A stretch of 57,629 bases of DNA, taken from Janibacter limosus NBRC 16128. Lineage in GTDB: Bacteria > Actinomycetota > Actinomycetes > Actinomycetales > Dermatophilaceae. A program made the position numbers and the translations under genes. A model generated the notes under the pieces. That model was not told the DNA's origin. It did not search any database and saw only the letters and a program-made list of their open reading frames with translations. Shown here piece after piece: positions 31,160 to 40,199 of the stretch (its first letter is position 1; every line of letters begins with the position of its first letter). The stretch is from positions 1-57,629 of the forward strand of contig NZ_BCSS01000021.1 of assembly GCF_001570985.1 (NCBI RefSeq), given 5' to 3'.

Positions 31160-32839
31160 ATGGACATGTTGGCCCCCGAGGTCTCGGAGCACCTCACGAT
31201 CGCCCGACTCCTGGAGGAGCACGCCCTGCGCAATGCGGTGCCGATCTGCGACGGCGACCGGACCGCCCCACTGGAGTGGGCCCGCTCCGCTCAGGAGGCA
31301 CTGGCCAACGCCAGCGACCTGAGCCGCACCGTCATCGTGGGTGACGACGGGGTGCTCACCCCCGAGGTGCTGTCCGTCCTCGAGGAGCGCGATGCGGCAC
31401 TCGTCCTCGTCCGGGAGCCCAGCGAGTCACGCTGGGCCACGGCCTCCACCCGGCTGCCCGTCTTCGGCTTCACCTCGGGCACGTCGATCGACGGCGTCAT
31501 CCGGCTGGTGGCCCAGCTGGCCCTGGCGCACGAGAGCCACGTCCTGCGATATGCGACGAGCATCCACGAGCGCCTGGCGTCGCTGCTGCACCGCGGGGCC
31601 GGGATGGAGGCGATCTGCCAACAGCTCGAGCGCCTCACCGACTGCGCAGTCGCCTTCCTCGACACCTCCAACACCCTGCAGGCCGTCGCCCGGGACCGGC
31701 ATCCCTGGCTCGACTCCAGCACTGCCGGGTCGATCGCTCGCAAGGTGAGTGCCGAGGAGGGCAGCCTCCCGCGCGCCCTCGACACCCACCACCAGCCGGT
31801 GCACGAGCACGAGATCGACGTCGAGGAGCACACCGTCCAGGTCCTCGTGGCCCCCGTCATGGTCGCCGACCGCTCCGAGGGGTGGCTCGTGCTCATCGCC
31901 GCCTCCGACGAGCACACGGCACACGACACGGCCAGCCGCGTGATCGCCCTCCAGGAGGCGGTGTCGATCATCGGCACCGAGGTCCTGCGGATGCGCAGCA
32001 TCGAGCGCGCCGAGGAGCGGGCACGCGGCAACTTCGTCCACGCCCTGCTGCACGGACGCTTCTCCAACACCGCCGACCTCGTGGCCCGGGCCGCCCACCG
32101 CCGCTTCCCCACGGATCGCCGCTTCGGGGTCGTGATCGTCCAGGCCAAGGGGCTCATCGCCGAGAACGACTCACCGCAGCACCTGTCCAACATGGCCCGC
32201 ACGGCACTGCGGCTGCGCGGAGCCGAGGACCGGGCGGCGCTCTCCGCGGTGGTCGGGGACGTCATCGCCGTGGTCCGCGAGGTCGCGCCCGCGACCCGCT
32301 CGGGGGTCGACAAGGGCAGCGGGGAGCTCGGCGCCTATGCCAAGGCCCTGCACCGACGCCTGCAGGGCGAGACCCAACGGCACCTGCTCGTGGCCTACGG
32401 ACGTCCGGTCGACGGCGCGATGCAGATCAGCGACAGCTATCGCGAGGCGCGGATCGCCCTCTCACTGGCCGACCAGCTCGGCAAGGACGAGCCGGTCGGG
32501 TTCCTCGAGATGCGCACCCACGTGGCCCTCCTCGACCTCGCGCTCAGCACCAACGGCCGCTCCTTCGCCAGCGAGATGCTCACGCCGCTGCGCGAGGCCA
32601 CGGGGGACCTGGACGAGGCGGCACGGACCTACATCGAGGTCGGCGGCAACCTGACCCAGGCATCCCGCGACCTCAACGTCCACCGCAACACCATGCTGTA
32701 CAAGCTGGACCGCGCGTCCAAGGCCCTCGCCCAGGACCTCCGCGACCCCGAGACGCAGTTCTCGCTCTGGCTGGCGCTGAAGCTCGACCTGCTGGCCAAG
32801 ACGGCAGACAGCGCGTCGCGGGCCGTCGACTCCGGGTGA
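31160..32839 (+). CDS. PucR/CdaR family transcriptional regulator
   Basis: A 559-residue regulator: an N-terminal PucR-like sensory domain (about 8-140), a GAF-like middle, a degenerate GGDEF-like (CdaR) segment around 290-400 and a C-terminal PucR HTH with GGNLTQASRDLNVHRNTMLY and KLDRASKAL. Such proteins usually activate catabolic operons (purines, proline, sugar acids) in response to the substrate. It sits centrally in the diiron oxidase island and is the best candidate to bind the TGTGCAC pairs. The ATG at 31160 lies just after a -10-like box, suggesting leaderless translation; ATG 31166 is also possible. Confidence 0.92.
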   Translation: MDMLAPEVSEHLTIARLLEEHALRNAVPICDGDRTAPLEWARSAQEALANASDLSRTVIVGDDGVLTPEVLSVLEERDAALVLVREPSESRWATASTRLPVFGFTSGTSIDGVIRLVAQLALAHESHVLRYATSIHERLASLLHRGAGMEAICQQLERLTDCAVAFLDTSNTLQAVARDRHPWLDSSTAGSIARKVSAEEGSLPRALDTHHQPVHEHEIDVEEHTVQVLVAPVMVADRSEGWLVLIAASDEHTAHDTASRVIALQEAVSIIGTEVLRMRSIERAEERARGNFVHALLHGRFSNTADLVARAAHRRFPTDRRFGVVIVQAKGLIAENDSPQHLSNMARTALRLRGAEDRAALSAVVGDVIAVVREVAPATRSGVDKGSGELGAYAKALHRRLQGETQRHLLVAYGRPVDGAMQISDSYREARIALSLADQLGKDEPVGFLEMRTHVALLDLALSTNGRSFASEMLTPLREATGDLDEAARTYIEVGGNLTQASRDLNVHRNTMLYKLDRASKALAQDLRDPETQFSLWLALKLDLLAKTADSASRAVDSG

Positions 32840-32845
32840 TGTCGT

Positions 32846-32867
32846 CCGGCGGTGACGCTCACGCCGG
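32846..32867. terminator. short stem-loop between PucR-type and MFS genes
   Basis: CCGGC and GTGA pair with TCAC and GCCGG around a CGC loop with one bulged G. The hairpin spans the short gap between the two convergent genes and may terminate transcription in both directions. Confidence 0.4.
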
Positions 32868-34220
32868 GGTGGACACCGGCTCACGCTGAGGGCTGACTCC
32901 GACGAAGCTCACGATCAGGGCGAGCGCCGCCACCACGGCGGCACCTGCGAACATCGCTGCCCTGCCGTCGAGCGGGGTGAGGATCGCGACCCATGCGGCG
33001 CCGGCAGTCATCCCGGCGAAGCGCGTGAGGTTGAACAGCCCCAGCGCTGCTCCGTGCGCCCCGGCCGGCGATCGCGTCGCGCCCGTGGCGGCCGGCGTCT
33101 GGACCATCGCCATGGCCGCGCCGGCGAGCAGGAGGCATCCGGCGACGGCTGCGACGGCGGGTTCGAGGCCACGGACGACGAGCGCCGTGAGCACCCCGGT
33201 CAGCACCATGAGGGACAGGCCGACCCGCAGCACCGTGCGCGGGGAACCGCGCTCGGAGACGCGCCCGACGGCTGGTGCGGTGACGGCCATGACCACGGGC
33301 AGGATGAAGAAGAAGATCCCGGCCCGGCTGTACGACAGGTCCATCGGTCCGGTCAGCACGAGGGGGATCGCGACCAGCGAGGTGCCGAGGAGGAACATCT
33401 GCGCGAAGGCCGCGAAGCAGCTGCGCACGAAGCGCACCTCCGCGATCAGCCGGAGCGGGATCAGCGCCCGGGGGTTGCCGAGCGAGACCTTGATGAACCC
33501 CGCGAGCAGGGCGACCCCTGCCAGCGCGATCGCTGCGTCGAGCCAGAGGGCCACCGACGGCTGCGAGAGCAGGGTCGCCCCCAGCAGCACCAGGCCGGCC
33601 CCCAGCGTGAGCATCACGGCGCCCGCGATGTGGAAGTGGGAGGCCCGAGGGGCCAGGTGCGGCACCGTGGCCTGGATGACGACGAGCGCGATGACGGACA
33701 GCACCGCGACGAGGACGAAGACCGAACGCCACCCGAAGTAGTCCGAGAGCACGCCACCCACCGGCGGACCGATGGCCTGGCCGACACCGTTGGCAGCGGC
33801 CCACGCCCCCATCAACCGTCCCCGGCTCTCCGGGTAGACGACCATCAGGATGCCCATCACGAGCGGAGGGATGGCCGAGCAGGCCAAGCCCTGGACGGCC
33901 CGGGTCACGATGAGGAAGGGCAGGTTGGGCGCCAGCGCGGCGGCGACCTGGGCGACGCTCATCAGCGCCAGGGACCCGACCAGGACCCGCTTGCGCCCCA
34001 GGCGGTCACCGAGCCATCCGGTGAGCGGCAGGGAGATCGCGAGCATCAGGGTGAAGGCACTGACGCACAGGACCGCGTAGGCGACCGGCTGGTCGAAGTC
34101 GGCCGCGACCCGTCGCAGGGGGACGTTGATGATGTTGTTGGACATCGTGCCGATGATGGTGACGAGGAGCAGGGCCGCTGCGGCGACGGCGGCCGCGCGA
34201 CGATCGGACGTGACACTCAC
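32859..34220 (-). CDS. MFS transporter (DHA-like)
   Basis: A 453-residue major facilitator with at least 12 hydrophobic helices. The loop 2-3 motif GWLGDRLGRKRVLV (GxxxDRxGRR-like) is clear, and motif C-like GVGQAIGPPVGGVLSDYFGWR supports a drug/H+ antiporter (DHA2-like) class. It may export a toxic intermediate or import the substrate. GTG at 34220 was chosen, with AAGGGGGA upstream; the longer frame adds a non-membrane, unlikely N-terminus. It is divergent from transporter copy 2 and shares the TGTGCAC-containing spacer. Confidence 0.9.
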   Translation of the reverse strand: MSVTSDRRAAAVAAAALLLVTIIGTMSNNIINVPLRRVAADFDQPVAYAVLCVSAFTLMLAISLPLTGWLGDRLGRKRVLVGSLALMSVAQVAAALAPNLPFLIVTRAVQGLACSAIPPLVMGILMVVYPESRGRLMGAWAAANGVGQAIGPPVGGVLSDYFGWRSVFVLVAVLSVIALVVIQATVPHLAPRASHFHIAGAVMLTLGAGLVLLGATLLSQPSVALWLDAAIALAGVALLAGFIKVSLGNPRALIPLRLIAEVRFVRSCFAAFAQMFLLGTSLVAIPLVLTGPMDLSYSRAGIFFFILPVVMAVTAPAVGRVSERGSPRTVLRVGLSLMVLTGVLTALVVRGLEPAVAAVAGCLLLAGAAMAMVQTPAATGATRSPAGAHGAALGLFNLTRFAGMTAGAAWVAILTPLDGRAAMFAGAAVVAALALIVSFVGVSPQREPVSTPA

Positions 34221-34316
34221 CCGGTGGGTCCCCCTTCTCGCTCCTCGACACGCAGGGGAGGCAGTCGCCTCCCCACACCTACCCTGCAGCCAGGGCCATC
34301 GCCCACCAAGTGCAGA

Positions 34317-34363
34317 TGTGCACAGGATCTGCACCCGTCAACTGTGCACCAGTGACGTAGACC
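34317..34363 (+). promoter_or_regulatory. paired TGTGCAC operator and -10 for transporter copy 2
   Basis: TGTGCAC occurs at 34317-34323 and 34343-34349, 19 bases apart. TAGACC follows 8 bases after the second. This is the same layout and spacing as at 21291-21337. A further arm pair GTGCAGA/TCTGCAC (34310-34334) surrounds the first site. Confidence 0.6.
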
Positions 34364-34425
34364 ACTCGGAGGCACCGTCGGCAGGCTGACGCATCACCAG
34401 CCCACCTTCGGTCAGGAGTCACACA

Positions 34426-35976
34426 ATGATCGAGATCACCGCAGCTCATTGGGTATATCTCGTCGGCATCGTCGCGATCCTCGCGACGATGCTCAGTCGC
34501 AAGAACATCATCGTCCCCGCTGTCTTCTTCACGATGCTCGTGGGCATCGTGTACACGGGTTCGTTCCCGGCCGGCCTCGCCGCCATCTTCAATGCCACGC
34601 TCGTCGCGGCCAAAGAGCTCTTCAACATCTTCCTGATCATCGCGCTGGTGACGGGGATGCTCGGCGCCCTGCAGGCCCTGGGCTCCGACAAGCGGATGGT
34701 CGCTCCCTTCCGCCCGGTGATGCGCAACGGTCACCTGTCCTTCTGGACCATCGCGGTGGCCACGTACCTCATCTCGCTCTTCTTCTGGCCCACTCCTGCG
34801 GTGCCGCTCATCGGCGCCGTCCTCGTGCCCGTCGCCGTCCGCTCCGGCCTGCGGCCGCTCGCAGCCGGTTTCGCCATCGCCGTCGCCGGGCAGGGCATGG
34901 CGCTCTCGAGCGACTACGTCATCCGTGTCGCCCCCGGCCTGTCCGCCGCCGCCGCGGGCGCAGATCCCGAGGTCATCGCCAACCGTGGACTGGCCCTCTC
35001 ACTGATCACCGGTGGCGTCGCCCTCACCATCGGCTACGCCCTGGAGTTCCGCAGGATGCGCCGCCCCGACCCCGCGCTGCTCGCCGCGTGGGAGGGCAAG
35101 GTCGACCAGATCGAAGACTTCATGCACGTCGACTCCCCGTCGACCGGTCGTGGCGAGGCCCTCGACGAGATGGCGCGGGCCGCCCAGGCGCGTGAGGGCG
35201 AGCTGGTCAACCCCGACTCGAACGACTTCGACACCCCGGAGGGTGTCTCCCCCTTCGTGTCCAAGCTGTTCGCCATCGCCGTGCCGCTCGCCTACCTGGG
35301 TCTCATCGCCTACCTCATCTACACGCTCTCGTCCGGCGGTGAGGACGGAGGGGTCGCCGGTGGGGACGCCGCTGCCCTCGTCGGTGGCATCGCGGCCATG
35401 ACGATCTTCTTCGCGGCCTTCGCCGAGGGCCGCAAGACCTTCCTCGAGCGCTCCGCGGAGCACGTCGTCGATGGTCTCGTCTTCGCCTTCAAGGCCATGG
35501 GCGTCGTCCTCCCGATCGCCGGATTCTTCTTCATCGGCAACGGCGACTTCTCCGGCACGATCCTCGGGGTCGCGCCGAACGCGGACGGTGTCGTCCAGGG
35601 CCCCTCGCTCCTCTTCGACGCCGTGCTCGCCGGCCAGAACTACATCCCGGAGAACGGCTACGTGTCGGCGCTCGGCATCCTCGCCGTCGGCATCATCGCG
35701 GGTCTCGACGGGTCCGGCTTCTCCGGTCTCCCGCTCACCGGCTCGCTCGCCGGTGGTCTGGGTCCCGTCGTCGGGGTCTCTCCCGAGACCCTCGCCGCGG
35801 TGGGCCAGATGGGCAACATCTGGTCCGGTGGCGGCACCTTCGTCGCCTGGTCCTCGCTCATCGCCGTCGCGGGCTTCGCCCGGGTCAACGTGCTCGAGCT
35901 GGCACGGATGTGTTTCCTCCCCGTCATGACAGGACTGATCATCTCCACGGTGCTGGCGGTGGCGATCTTCGGCTAG
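34426..35976 (+). CDS. putative ion-transporter-like permease (copy 2)
   Basis: A 516-residue membrane protein paralogous to the permease at 28389-29885. Shared blocks include LFFWPTPAVPLIGA, VAGQGMALSSDYV, DGLVFAFKAMGVVLPIAGF, GDFSGTI and LDGSGFSGLPL. It is longer, mainly through a charged cytoplasmic loop at about 205-270 and an extra loop near 385. The AGGAG element 7 bases before the ATG supports the start. Its promoter matches that of the diiron oxidase gene, so it is likely the inducible uptake or efflux system for the same compound. The substrate is unknown. Confidence 0.85.
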   Translation: MIEITAAHWVYLVGIVAILATMLSRKNIIVPAVFFTMLVGIVYTGSFPAGLAAIFNATLVAAKELFNIFLIIALVTGMLGALQALGSDKRMVAPFRPVMRNGHLSFWTIAVATYLISLFFWPTPAVPLIGAVLVPVAVRSGLRPLAAGFAIAVAGQGMALSSDYVIRVAPGLSAAAAGADPEVIANRGLALSLITGGVALTIGYALEFRRMRRPDPALLAAWEGKVDQIEDFMHVDSPSTGRGEALDEMARAAQAREGELVNPDSNDFDTPEGVSPFVSKLFAIAVPLAYLGLIAYLIYTLSSGGEDGGVAGGDAAALVGGIAAMTIFFAAFAEGRKTFLERSAEHVVDGLVFAFKAMGVVLPIAGFFFIGNGDFSGTILGVAPNADGVVQGPSLLFDAVLAGQNYIPENGYVSALGILAVGIIAGLDGSGFSGLPLTGSLAGGLGPVVGVSPETLAAVGQMGNIWSGGGTFVAWSSLIAVAGFARVNVLELARMCFLPVMTGLIISTVLAVAIFG

Positions 35977-36006
35977 CGGATCCATCGCCACCGGGCTCCC
36001 CCCTGC

Positions 36007-36061
36007 ACACCAGAACCTCCCCTGCACAGGCACGAAGCCTGCGCAGGGGAGGTTCTGGTGT
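36007..36061. terminator. long bidirectional stem-loop
   Basis: Perfect 19-base arms (ACACCAGAACCTCCCCTGC and its complement) enclose a second short stem (CAGGC/GCCTG) around ACGAA. It lies between transporter copy 2 (+) and gntK (-) and can serve both. Confidence 0.8.
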
Positions 36062-36078
36062 ATCGAGCGCCCGGAGCG

Positions 36079-36603
36079 CTACCGCCCGGGAGCCACGTCC
36101 GCCATGACCTGGTCGATCAGCTCCTGCGGGCTCGTCGTAGCGTCCAGGACGACGCCGTCCTCGTCATCCTGCAGGTCCTCGAGGGTGTCGATCTGCGACT
36201 GGAGGAGCGAGGCCGGCATGAAGTGCCCCTTGCGGCCCTCGATCCGCGCCGCGATGACCTCGGCAGAACCGTCGAGATGGGCGAAGACCACCCGGTGCCC
36301 GTCGCCGAGGGCGGCGACATCAGCGCGCAGCACATCTCGGTAGACCCGCTTGAGGGCGGAGCAGGTGATGACCGTGTCCTCGCCCCGCGCCGCGTGCTGG
36401 GCCATCCACGCGGCGAGATCACGCAGCCAGGGCCATCGGTCCTCGTCGGTCAGGGGCGTGCCGCTGGCCATCTTGTCGATGTTGGCCCGGGGGTGGAACT
36501 CGTCGGCCTCGGCGAAGACCCACCCGGTGCGGTCGACGATGCCCTGCGCGACGGTCGTCTTGCCGCTGCCGGAGACGCCCATGACGACGACGTGGGTGGT
36601 CAT
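36079..36603 (-). CDS. gntK: gluconokinase
   Basis: A 174-residue small P-loop kinase that phosphorylates D-gluconate to 6-phosphogluconate for the pentose phosphate pathway. The Walker A loop GVSGSGKTT is at residues 9-17; the gluconokinase segments EADEFHPRANIDKMASG, DRWPWL and CSALKRVYRD match the family. The start lies 1 base after the gntP stop, so the kinase is co-expressed with its transporter. Length and motifs are typical of thermoresistant GntK. Confidence 0.96.
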   Translation of the reverse strand: MTTHVVVMGVSGSGKTTVAQGIVDRTGWVFAEADEFHPRANIDKMASGTPLTDEDRWPWLRDLAAWMAQHAARGEDTVITCSALKRVYRDVLRADVAALGDGHRVVFAHLDGSAEVIAARIEGRKGHFMPASLLQSQIDTLEDLQDDEDGVVLDATTSPQELIDQVMADVAPGR

Positions 36604-36604
36604 G

Positions 36605-38005
36605 TCAGAGCACCAGGCTCAGGAGGAAGGCGAAGACGAAGCCGATGACGCCGATGAGGGTCTCCATGACGGTCCATGTCTTCAGTGTCGTCTTTTCGTC
36701 CATGCCAAGGAAGCGTCCGACGAGCCAGAAGCCGGAGTCGTTGACGTGGGAGAGCACGGTGGCGCCACCGGCGATGGCGATGACGACGAGGGTGAGGTCG
36801 ATCGAGCTCAGACCCGAGGTGGCCTCGATGGTGGGGGCCATCAGGCCCGCGGCGGTCGTCAGTGCGACGGTGGCGCTGCCTTGGGCCACGCGCAGCGCGG
36901 CCGAGACGACGAAGGCGGCGATGATGACCGGCAGGCCGGTCGACTCGAGCGTGCCGGCCAGGGCCTCACCGATGCCACTGGCCCGCAGGACGCCGCCGAA
37001 CATGCCACCGGCGCCGGTGATGAGGATGATCGCGCAGACCGGGCCGAGCGCGTCGTTGAGGATCGTCTCGACATCGGCCTTGGAGCGGTTGCGCCAGCCG
37101 AGGACGACCATCGCGACGAGCGTGGTGATGAGCAGGGCGATCGGGGTCTTGCCGATGATCCGCAGGGCGGACACCCAGGTGGCGTCACCGTCGACGAGGC
37201 CAGTCGTCGACATCGTGTTCAGTCCCGTGTCGATGAAGATGAGCACCATCGGCAGGAGCAGGATCGTCAGGACCAGGCCGAAGGACGGCAGTCGGCCGGC
37301 CTTCGCCTCAGGGGTGGAGGGGTCGCCGGCGAGCAGGTCCGGGACGTCGACCATGTAGCGGCTGCCGGCCCACAGACCGTAGAGGTAGGACGCGAGGTAC
37401 CAGGTCGGCAGACCGATGAGCAGACCGAAGATGAGCAGCAGGCCCATGTCCGCACCGACGAGATCGGCCGCAGCGACCGGGCCGGGGTGGGGCGGGACGA
37501 AGGCGTGCATGACGGCGAAGGCGCCTGCCGCCGGAAGGGCATAGCGCAGCACCGAGCCGCCGAAGCGACGGGCGACGCTGAAGATGATCGGCAGCATGAC
37601 GACCAGGCCGGCGTCGAAGAAGATCGGGAAGCCGAAGAGCAGCGAGGCGACACCGAGGGCGAAGGGAGCCCGGTCCTCACCGAAGCGGGCGATGAGCGTG
37701 TCCGCGAGCACCTGGGCCCCGCCGGTCACCTCGAGCAGGCGGCCGATCATGGCGCCGAGCCCCACGAGCAACGCCACGGAGGCGAGGGTCGAGCCGAAGC
37801 CGTCGGTCATCGTCGTGACGACGTCGGCGGGGGCGATCTTGGTCGCCAGTGCGGTCAGGAAGCTGACGAGCACCAGCGCCACGAAGGCGTGGACCTTGAA
37901 ACGGATGATCAGCAGGAGCAGGAGCGCGACGGCCCCAGCAGCGATGGCGAGCAGCACGCCCGAGCTGTAAGCAGGCTCAGGGACGGCGTCGGCGACGGGA
38001 AACAT
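36605..38005 (-). CDS. gntP: gluconate:H+ symporter
   Basis: A 466-residue GntP family permease with about 12-14 hydrophobic segments. The signatures GFPIFFDAGLVVMLP and HAFVPPHPGPVAAAD are typical of gluconate transporters. It imports gluconate for the kinase encoded 1 base downstream. The ATG at 38005 is preceded by GGAGGA; the longer frame upstream runs through the promoter region and was rejected. It is divergent from the GntR-type regulator, with a 133-base spacer carrying a possible operator. Confidence 0.95.
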   Translation of the reverse strand: MFPVADAVPEPAYSSGVLLAIAAGAVALLLLLIIRFKVHAFVALVLVSFLTALATKIAPADVVTTMTDGFGSTLASVALLVGLGAMIGRLLEVTGGAQVLADTLIARFGEDRAPFALGVASLLFGFPIFFDAGLVVMLPIIFSVARRFGGSVLRYALPAAGAFAVMHAFVPPHPGPVAAADLVGADMGLLLIFGLLIGLPTWYLASYLYGLWAGSRYMVDVPDLLAGDPSTPEAKAGRLPSFGLVLTILLLPMVLIFIDTGLNTMSTTGLVDGDATWVSALRIIGKTPIALLITTLVAMVVLGWRNRSKADVETILNDALGPVCAIILITGAGGMFGGVLRASGIGEALAGTLESTGLPVIIAAFVVSAALRVAQGSATVALTTAAGLMAPTIEATSGLSSIDLTLVVIAIAGGATVLSHVNDSGFWLVGRFLGMDEKTTLKTWTVMETLIGVIGFVFAFLLSLVL

Positions 38006-38069
38006 CTTCGTATCCTCCGGTGGCGGGGGTGCGTGCGGGACATCCGCGCGAACAACTGTCGCAAACGTA

Positions 38070-38086
38070 TGCTTATAGCGCAAGCA
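38070..38086. promoter_or_regulatory. candidate GntR-family operator
   Basis: TGCTT-N7-AAGCA is an inverted repeat midway between gntP and the divergent regulator gene. It sits in the only AT-rich part of the spacer, where both promoters should lie. Confidence 0.4.
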
Positions 38087-38138
38087 ATGATCATCCTTTT
38101 CTTGGAGGCGCGCCATCTCGTCTGAGACAATCCAGCGC

Positions 38139-38870
38139 ATGAGACAGGGCGGGGGGCTGCACCACAGCGTGCTCACTCGGATCGGGGCGGATCTCACCTC
38201 CGGTCGCCTCGCCGCGGGCGACGTCTTCTCGATGGAGCAGCTCGAGGCGCGCTACGGCGTCTCGCGCACCGTCGTGCGCGAGGTCATCAAGGTGCTCGAG
38301 TCGATCGGCGTGGCCACCTCCCGCCGACGCGTCGGCGTGACGATCCAGCCGGAGCGCAGCTGGGAGTCACTCAGCCCCGTGATCATCCACTGGCGCCTGG
38401 AGGGCCCCCAGCGTCTGGACCAGCTGCGCGAGGTCAGCGAGCTGCGCCGGGGTGTCGAGCCGCAGGCGGCCTGGCTGGCGGCCCAGCGCGCCACCCCTGA
38501 GCAGTCCGAGCGGCTGCAGACAGCTGCGGACGGGATGTCCGTCACGGGGCCACAGGGTGATCTGAGCACCTACCTGCAGCACGACATCGACTTCCACCGC
38601 ACGCTGCTCGAGGCCTCGGGCAATGCGCTGCTGGCGGGCTTCGCCCCCTTCGTCGAGGAGGCACTCACCAGTCGGACCGAGCACGACCTCATGCCCGAGA
38701 TCCCCGAGCAGGGCGCCATCGACTGGCACGTCGAGGTCGCGGCCGCGGTCGCGGGCGGACGTGCGGAGCTGGCAGAGGAGACCATGCGTCGGATCGTCAC
38801 CGAGGCGCAGGACGCCATGGACGAGATCAGTCCTCGCGATGCCGGTCGATCCAGCTCATGGCAGGCGTGA
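38139..38870 (+). CDS. GntR family (FadR subfamily) regulator of gluconate genes
   Basis: A 243-residue regulator with an N-terminal winged helix (about 8-70; LEARYGVSRTVVREVIKVLE) and a C-terminal FCD ligand domain (about 95-225; DIDFHRTLLEASGN with metal-type His/Asp positions). It is divergent from gntP-gntK and is likely a gluconate-responsive repressor of them. A GACAAT box ends 7 bases before the ATG with no ribosome-binding site, suggesting a leaderless mRNA. Its 3' end overlaps the convergent antiporter gene by 44 bases. Confidence 0.92.
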   Translation: MRQGGGLHHSVLTRIGADLTSGRLAAGDVFSMEQLEARYGVSRTVVREVIKVLESIGVATSRRRVGVTIQPERSWESLSPVIIHWRLEGPQRLDQLREVSELRRGVEPQAAWLAAQRATPEQSERLQTAADGMSVTGPQGDLSTYLQHDIDFHRTLLEASGNALLAGFAPFVEEALTSRTEHDLMPEIPEQGAIDWHVEVAAAVAGGRAELAEETMRRIVTEAQDAMDEISPRDAGRSSSWQA

Positions 38871-40119
38871 CGAGGATGCCGTGCGCGCCGACGGACAGCA
38901 CGATGGTGAAGGCGACGGTCGACCACAGCCATCGTTGACCCTCGACCGGCGCGTGACCGGTGGCATACGCCAGGTAGTACAGCGACCCGATGCCGCGGAT
39001 GCCGAAGAAGGCGGTCACCGCCCGCTCGCGGACGTCCAGACCGTTGATCCGGCCCTCGCGTCGCCGCCCGATCCGCAGTGCCACGGCAGCAGTCACCGGC
39101 CGCACGACGAGCACGGCGGCCACGCCGAGCACCGCGCCGCGCACGTCGAGGTGCGAGAGGATCCCGCGCGTGAGCGCCACGCCCAGGAGCAGGAGGATGA
39201 CGAAGACGAGCAGGTGCTCCAACCGGGCGACGAACTCGTGCATGTGGCGGTGGTATGCGTGGTCACGATCCGCAGCGCGGATCATCATCGCGGCGACGAA
39301 GACCGATAGGAACCCGTAGCCCCCGAGCAGCTGGCTGGCGCCGTACACGGCGAGCAGTGCGGCGAGAGCGAAGGCCGGCTCACCCAGCTCCGCGACGCGC
39401 ACCGACCGGCTCGGTGCACGGAAGGCCAGCTTGGCGAGCAGCCACCCGGCCACGACACCCACGACGACGCCCACCACCACCTTGCCGGTGAGCTCCCAGA
39501 GGACCCACCCGGGGCCCCACTCAGCGACGGTGCCCGCGGTGATCATGAGGATCGCGGCGTGGACGAAGGGGAAGGCCAGCCCGTCGTTGAGCCCCGCCTC
39601 CGTGGTCAGCGCGAAGCGCACCTCGTTGCTCTCATCAGACTCGCCATCTCCGGCGTCGGTGTCGGGACCCTCGATCTGCACGTCACCGGCCAGCACCGGA
39701 TCGGTGGGCGCCAGCACGGCGCCGAGCAGGAGCGCGGTCGCGGGAGCGAGCCCACCGACCGTCCATCCGAGCAGCGCGACGGCGCCGATGGTCAGGGGCA
39801 TCGTCACGAAGAGCAGCCCCCACGTGGCACCCCAGCGGCGGAAGGTGTCGAACCGACGCAGGGAGAGCGGACGGTCCAGGGCGAGGCCGACACCCATGAG
39901 CGCCACGAGCACGGCGAACTCGGTGACGTGCTCGACGATCGCTCGGGAGTCGACGGGATCGACGTTGGCCCCCTCGGGCATCGGCAGCAGACCGATGAGC
40001 ATGCCCAGCGCCAGCAGCACCATGGGCGCGGAGACGGCAAGCCTGCGGGTCAGCCCGGGGATGACCACGGCGATGAGGAGGGCCAGCCCCGCGACGAGGT
40101 ACGCGGCGTCGGCGGGCAT
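38827..40119 (-). CDS. cation:proton antiporter (CPA1/NhaP-like)
   Basis: A 430-residue membrane protein with about 12 hydrophobic helices. The family motifs are visible as GAVLAPTDPVLAGDVQ (TDP in helix 4-5) and ALTTEAGLNDGLAFPF (the ND ion-binding helix). It should exchange Na+ or K+ for H+ to control pH and salt. An acidic loop (TDAGDGESDESNE) separates the two motifs. It is convergent with the GntR-type regulator and overlaps it, so antisense effects are possible. It starts 80 bases after the response regulator stop on the same strand. Confidence 0.92.
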   Translation of the reverse strand: MPADAAYLVAGLALLIAVVIPGLTRRLAVSAPMVLLALGMLIGLLPMPEGANVDPVDSRAIVEHVTEFAVLVALMGVGLALDRPLSLRRFDTFRRWGATWGLLFVTMPLTIGAVALLGWTVGGLAPATALLLGAVLAPTDPVLAGDVQIEGPDTDAGDGESDESNEVRFALTTEAGLNDGLAFPFVHAAILMITAGTVAEWGPGWVLWELTGKVVVGVVVGVVAGWLLAKLAFRAPSRSVRVAELGEPAFALAALLAVYGASQLLGGYGFLSVFVAAMMIRAADRDHAYHRHMHEFVARLEHLLVFVILLLLGVALTRGILSHLDVRGAVLGVAAVLVVRPVTAAVALRIGRRREGRINGLDVRERAVTAFFGIRGIGSLYYLAYATGHAPVEGQRWLWSTVAFTIVLSVGAHGILVTPAMSWIDRHRED

Positions 40120-40199
40120 GGGGCAACGTTACGGTCGTCCCGGGCGAATGACGCCGCTATGTCCTGCGCTACCGCGGGTGACCTCGCGGCGGGCGAGGG

